Of a stretch of 64,000 nucleotides of DNA, positions 59,606 through 64,000 are shown one piece after another. The DNA lies in contig CAVNZM010000003.1 in NCBI GenBank assembly GCA_963693365.1, forward strand, positions 12,586,001 through 12,650,000, in the 5' to 3' direction. The DNA comes from Amoebidium appalachense (lineage: Eukaryota; Ichthyosporea). Within the stretch, counting starts at the first letter, position 1. Each line of letters begins with the position of its first letter. The translations under genes were made by a program, and so were the position numbers. The notes beneath the pieces are model-generated. The model saw nothing but the letters and a program-made list of their open reading frames with translations. It was not told where the DNA came from and did not search any database.

Positions 59606-60974
59606 ACACACCTATTTCTCAATTTCTTCTGCATGGTCTGTGTTTTCTTATCTTTTGAAGTGTCATCCTTTCGCAAATGAAACAAAAAACGGAAGGCATG
59701 CGGCACGTGAGGGTAACAGACGTCTAGACACGATGCCGATATTACAACTCTGGTGTTGACGGAGACATTATAAGCTTAGTGAATCTCAGCGGCTCCAATT
59801 ATGCCTCGATATCTGGTCCTAATCAAGTCCTTTTCTCAATGTTTGCTCCTGCATGTGCGACTGTTGTGACGTCAAATGCTCTCTTGGTTTAGGTTCTGTT
59901 TCGAATGGGGGAAGGGGGTGGGGAGGGATGACGGAAGGACCGGTCGAGAGATATTATGTCAGTAATGCCTTCAGCTGTGAAACTTGCAGTGTTTGCTGAT
60001 TCCAACTGTTTTTTTTTGCTCTGCTGCGCTTTTTATTTGATATCCCTCCGTTGCAGAGTATGTGCAAGGTTACATGACTATTATCAAACCCTGGTGGCAC
60101 TTCGCAACCCTCTCCCGCTCCACCTTTCCCCCCCCCCCTTTCCCCTCCCCCTCCCCCTCCCCCCCGTTCTCCCCCTCCCCCACCCCTCCCCTCGCTCCAA
60201 AATGGTTCACCCTGCATCGTGTTGTCCGTTGTTTATGTGTACTTCGTACTTTATGGCGCATTCAAACCCAGCCTTACAGCAACCCACTCCCCCCCCCCCC
60301 CCCCCCCCCCACCCCCACCCCCCTCCGCCCCCTCCTCCCCCCCCCCCCCCGTTCCCCCCCCCCCCCCCCCGGAAGGACCTTGGCACCCCATGATAGCTTT
60401 TCTGTAGACGCCCTACACAATTTTATCACAGTACTAACCAATCAAATCACAGAGCAAGCAGACATGCCCGGACTGCCTTCCCCCTTTGTAGATCTCACGG
60501 CTGGCCAACGGTGTGACGTCATGCAAGCCAACCTCGGAACGGAAGAAACGGTTGCGAAAATGTGCAAAGTTGAAGCTGAAAATAATAACGGTAATGTGAC
60601 GGTTACGATAAATGCGAGAGATCAAAACGGGAAAAAACGAAATTACGGAGGGGATGCATTCCGATGCGAACTTACTCAGACCGCTGCACCAATCAAATCT
60701 TCCGATGATTTTACCGCTCCGAGTCGGCCTTTTCATTCGTACGCTTTTAGTTATGACCATTGCAACGGCACCTACACGTGCACTTTTGATATGCGGCAGG
60801 CGGCCGCGGGCAAATATCACGTAAAATTGGTGCATTTGTCGAAACATTTTTCGCATGAGATGCATCTTATAGACCCCCCCACATGTGGGGGCACTATTGG
60901 GGCAAAGTATTACAATGCGTCGCAGTTAGTGGAAGTGGGAATGATGCCGACTGAAGAGGTGTGTTATGATAAGA

Positions 60975-61014
<40 letters not shown>

Positions 61015-61142
61015 AGCCACCACCACCACCACCAACACACCGCCACTGCCACCGCCGCCGTCACACACACGTACACACACAACCTTTCTCCCGCAGTATC
61101 ATACACACAAGAACCCCCCTCCCCCCGGTGCACACACGTACC

Positions 61143-61206
<64 letters not shown>

Positions 61207-61434
61207 CACACACACACACGCCTTCTCTCTTCCCCGGGGACACACACAGGAAGTTCCCTTTAACAGGTAGTGGCACAGCTACCGTAACCCAGACATGTGC
61301 CCCTACGGGTTTCACGCAACAATCTGTCGCACACACACATTGTCAACATACGTGCACTCGCCCACATGCACACACGAACAGGCAGTAACCAAACAAGGGT
61401 GATACTGACACACACAAAGACACACACGCGCGCG

Positions 61435-61517
<83 letters not shown>

Positions 61518-62886
61518 ACATATAAAACTTTTGTTGAACACGCACACGAACACACGAACACATAGGCACACACACACACACATACACACACACTGACATA
61601 TAAAACATTTTGCTGTACACCGTACACACACCGTTCTCTTTTCAACCATAAAGAGTACAACTTACATGCACACTAACACATGCACACAGTATGCTTCATA
61701 CTCGCACATGCACAAAGCACACCGTTCACAGAAACCGCTCTCCTTCACGTGATTCTAATCATTGTGACAAAGCCCATATGCATACACAAGTCAGATTGGT
61801 GCAGAAAAAGTGACATCCAATATCAATATTCGCACATAGCACCCAAATTTTGCTGTCTTCATAATCTGATTCAATTATCTGTTCATCCGCTTCACTATGA
61901 CAATGTTACTGTTTCTGACTAATGGGGCCGAAAAGAGGTGTTTTTGGAACAAACAATGATACATCAGCCCTTTCACTTACCCAGTTTTTATTTCTTCTTC
62001 TTTTTTCCTTTCTTCACAGACCCCCTTTGGCAACGTAGCCATCAGTATCTCATCTCCCACCAAGCCCCTCTCCACCTCCCACCTTCCAAAATGCACCATG
62101 GAAAGCCCGTCAAAGGGTAGATGGGTATCGCAGGAAGCGTGCTTTCCCGAAGTTTCGGACGATTCCGACGACAATGAATTTTCAACCGATTTGCAAGAAA
62201 TCCCCCCGTGCAGGGGTGGAAACGAGAGAATGCGAGTGGTTGACGCATCGGTGTGGGTCCCATATGAATGTAGGATGAAATATATTTCTCCGGATGAATT
62301 TGCGAGAAAGGCGGTGGAGGCTGGGGAGACTCGAATCGCGCTCTTGGGGGATAGCCGATCGTACAACCTGTGGTTGGTTTTGTCTCAGTTTCTGAAAAAT
62401 CCCCGGATTGAGGACGATGGAATTATGAGCAAAGAGGTGGGTACGAAAACTGCACACGTCGCGTGTGCACGCATCTCGCAGGAGAAGAGTGAGGGAGAGA
62501 GGGGGAGGGGGGGGGGGGGGAGGGGGGGGGGGGGAGGGGAAGGGGGGAGGGAGGAAAGGGAGGTACATACTTAAGCCAACAACACTCCCACACACACAAC
62601 CACGCACACACAAACGCGTCAACCCCCCCCCCCCCCCCCCCCCTCCCCACCACCACCACCACCACACACGCACACGCACACACACACACACGCACACACA
62701 CACGTGTGCGCAAAGCACACAGGTCCAAACTCGGACATGGCCAACGCACAAAAGCATTCACACAAGCACACGTACGCACCAGTAAGCACGAACACACACG
62801 CATGCACACACATACAAACCCAAGCACACACTCTCCCATGCACAAGCATGCAGGCACGTGCGCTTGCGCGCCCACACACACACACG

Positions 62887-62982
<96 letters not shown>

Positions 62983-64000
62983 AACACACGTGTGCACTCA
63001 CAAACGACACACACACACACGCAAGAACCGTTACAAACAGGCATGCAATTTCTCTCCGTAATCAGAACCATGCAGGCACGCACACACACATAAACATACA
63101 CGCACTAATAAACACACATGAACACATACACACATCTGAAAGCGCGGTCACACATACACAAGCAGGAGCATACATACAGATGCACACAGCCAGAGACTCT
63201 ATCCTCCCCTCCCCCCCTCCCCCCTCTCCCTCCCCCTCCCCTCCCCTCCCCCCCAAAGAAACACACACGAGTATAAATCAGTGTATCTTTGTTTGTCCAT
63301 ATGGTGGCTGTTGAGGGTTGGGGCGGAAGGGTGGGCAGGGCACAAGTACATATAAGGAGCGTGAGGAGAAGGGAGGATAGAGAGGGATGCAGAGAGGGAG
63401 GGAGAAGGAGACATGCACCTAATGAGGGGGAGAAAGGGAGAGAAAGAAACTCGGAGAGAAGATGGTAGAGAGAGAGAGAGAGAGAGAGAGGCAGCGGGAG
63501 AGGGAGCCATGCGAGGGACAAGCGGAGAGTCGGAGGCCCGGAGATACATATTCGACATCACAGGAACAAAGGTAGCAGATCATGTTAAAAGGAGACGTTT
63601 CCAACATATGGCAAACCGTCGATACAAATGTGAGTGACTCTGATACCAATTACTATTTCAGGATTTTGACTACTTCAGTGATCGGCATTTCGGAATCAAG
63701 ACGGATTACGCAGGCAAGAGGGTCGATTACAACTCATACACGGCGAGAAACATAACGGTGAACTTTTTCGAAGCGTTTGGTTCGGCGCCCCAATTTACAC
63801 AATTCCCCTGTATGGAACCCCCCCGCATAGTGAATGACGATTACACAGCTTCACGGGCGTGCGGGAACCTGTCGTCGAAAATGGACGCTTTGTTTTCGGT
63901 GGAGCCGTCGGAGCAACACGACGTGCTAATCGTACAAGATGGGGGGGTTCATGAAATGTTTCACAGTTTTTCCGAATCGTGGCACACTTGGCAAGTGCAT
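58924..64000 (+). CDS. NXPE-like type II membrane protein with PC-esterase/SGNH domain (5' part)
   Basis: Four exons are joined: 58924-59224, 60408-60958, 62020-62436 and 63662 to beyond the right edge (536 residues so far, phases 1, 0, 0). Exon 1 gives a short cytosolic tail and one signal-anchor helix ([20 protein letters not shown]). Exon 2 matches the neurexophilin/NXPE Ig-like domain: [20 protein letters not shown], then [20 protein letters not shown] and [11 protein letters not shown]. Exon 3 has GRWV, WVPYEC and the esterase block I motif [14 protein letters not shown]. Exon 4 adds [22 protein letters not shown]-esterases are SGNH acyl-transferring or hydrolysing enzymes of sugars in the secretory pathway; the substrate is unknown. 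The first intron uses a GC donor (GAAG|GCAAGT). The C-terminal catalytic Asp/His lie outside the window. Confidence 0.85.
59288..59610. repeat. C-run and (CA)n arrays in NXPE-like intron 1
   Basis: A C-run (59288-59310) is followed by (CA)n blocks broken twice by CACAGTCACAGTCC-type spacers, again showing segmental duplication inside the microsatellite. Further on, TGACGTCA at 59867-59874 and the dispersed 60-bp motif at 60212-60270 lie in the same intron. Confidence 0.9.
60972..61520. repeat. C-run, (CCA)n and (CA)n arrays in NXPE-like intron 2
   Basis: A C-run of about 40 (60976-61014) directly follows the donor region, then (CAC)n, (CA)n at 61145-61202, GCGCGC and (CA)n at 61427-61515. 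Two short copies of ACTGACATATAAAAC lie at about 61514 and 61591. Confidence 0.9.
62500..63500. repeat. G-run, C-run, (CA)n and (GA)n in NXPE-like intron 3
   Basis: G-rich (62500-62560), C-run (62624-62643), CA-rich to 62925, (GA)n (62925-62983) and a second GA-rich part (63430-63492). No exon is visible inside. Donor is GAG|GTGGGT and acceptor is ACTATTTCAG. Confidence 0.85.

Noticed and set aside
60058-60090. Extra NXPE-like exon after the TTGCAG acceptor
   Set aside because: It would leave the wrong phase for the next exon, whereas exon 1 joins 60408 directly in phase 1.

Overview
The window is nuclear DNA from an intron-rich eukaryote, most likely a protist whose lineage I cannot fix from the sequence. 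The host genes have GT-AG introns (and one GC-AG intron), TATA boxes and CCAATCA-type boxes. Introns and intergenic DNA are packed with (CA/TG)n, (GA/CT)n, (CCCT)n and very long C or G homopolymers. RGS, SLC37, NXPE-like, TSP1/EGF and C2H2 genes fit a holozoan-type protist or an alga with a complex membrane and signalling repertoire. A 500-base run of N (42103-42602) marks a scaffold gap.

Left part (1-13 kb) is accessory DNA. After a truncated gene at the edge comes a decayed minus-strand C2H2 zinc-finger gene. It is split inside one finger by an intact IS607-type element with two overlapping genes: a MerR-HTH serine recombinase (TnpA) and a TnpB/Fanzor2-like RuvC nuclease with complete catalytic and zinc motifs. 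Beyond it lies an 8.2-kb island (3863-12103) bounded by long inverted arrays of a 93-bp repeat. The island contains three or four small coiled-coil or Thr/Pro/Ala-rich predicted proteins, several distinct minisatellites and a 494-bp duplication. Two of its genes share an identical 13-bp TATA element in opposite orientation. No known transposase is visible in it. This is the best candidate for an undescribed element.

Middle part (13-39 kb). A two-exon RGS-domain gene (13381-15845) is followed by a decayed extracellular gene (Ala/Thr-rich stalk, TSP1, EGF-like; two frameshifts and one stop). A 985-bp Harbinger-like element follows, with perfect 25-bp terminal repeats and a TTA duplication. Then comes a complete SLC37-type sugar-phosphate transporter gene (25605-39187) whose 13-15 exons I could join with consistent phases. 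Its introns often carry TG/G-rich sequence in the 5' part and CA/C-rich sequence in the 3' part, as if able to fold.

Right part (39-64 kb) has a 270-bp foldback element, the gap, a short MITE related to the Harbinger-like element, and repeat copies. It also has a single-exon secreted GH114-type glycosidase (47734-48510), a Copia retrotransposon with identical LTRs but no reverse transcriptase (52270-55838), and the first four exons of an NXPE-like type II membrane protein with a PC-esterase/SGNH domain that runs off the right edge.

Exon coordinates come from reading splice signals, phase and protein-family motifs by eye. No search or RNA evidence was available. Homopolymer lengths, and frameshifts near homopolymers, may be assembly errors.
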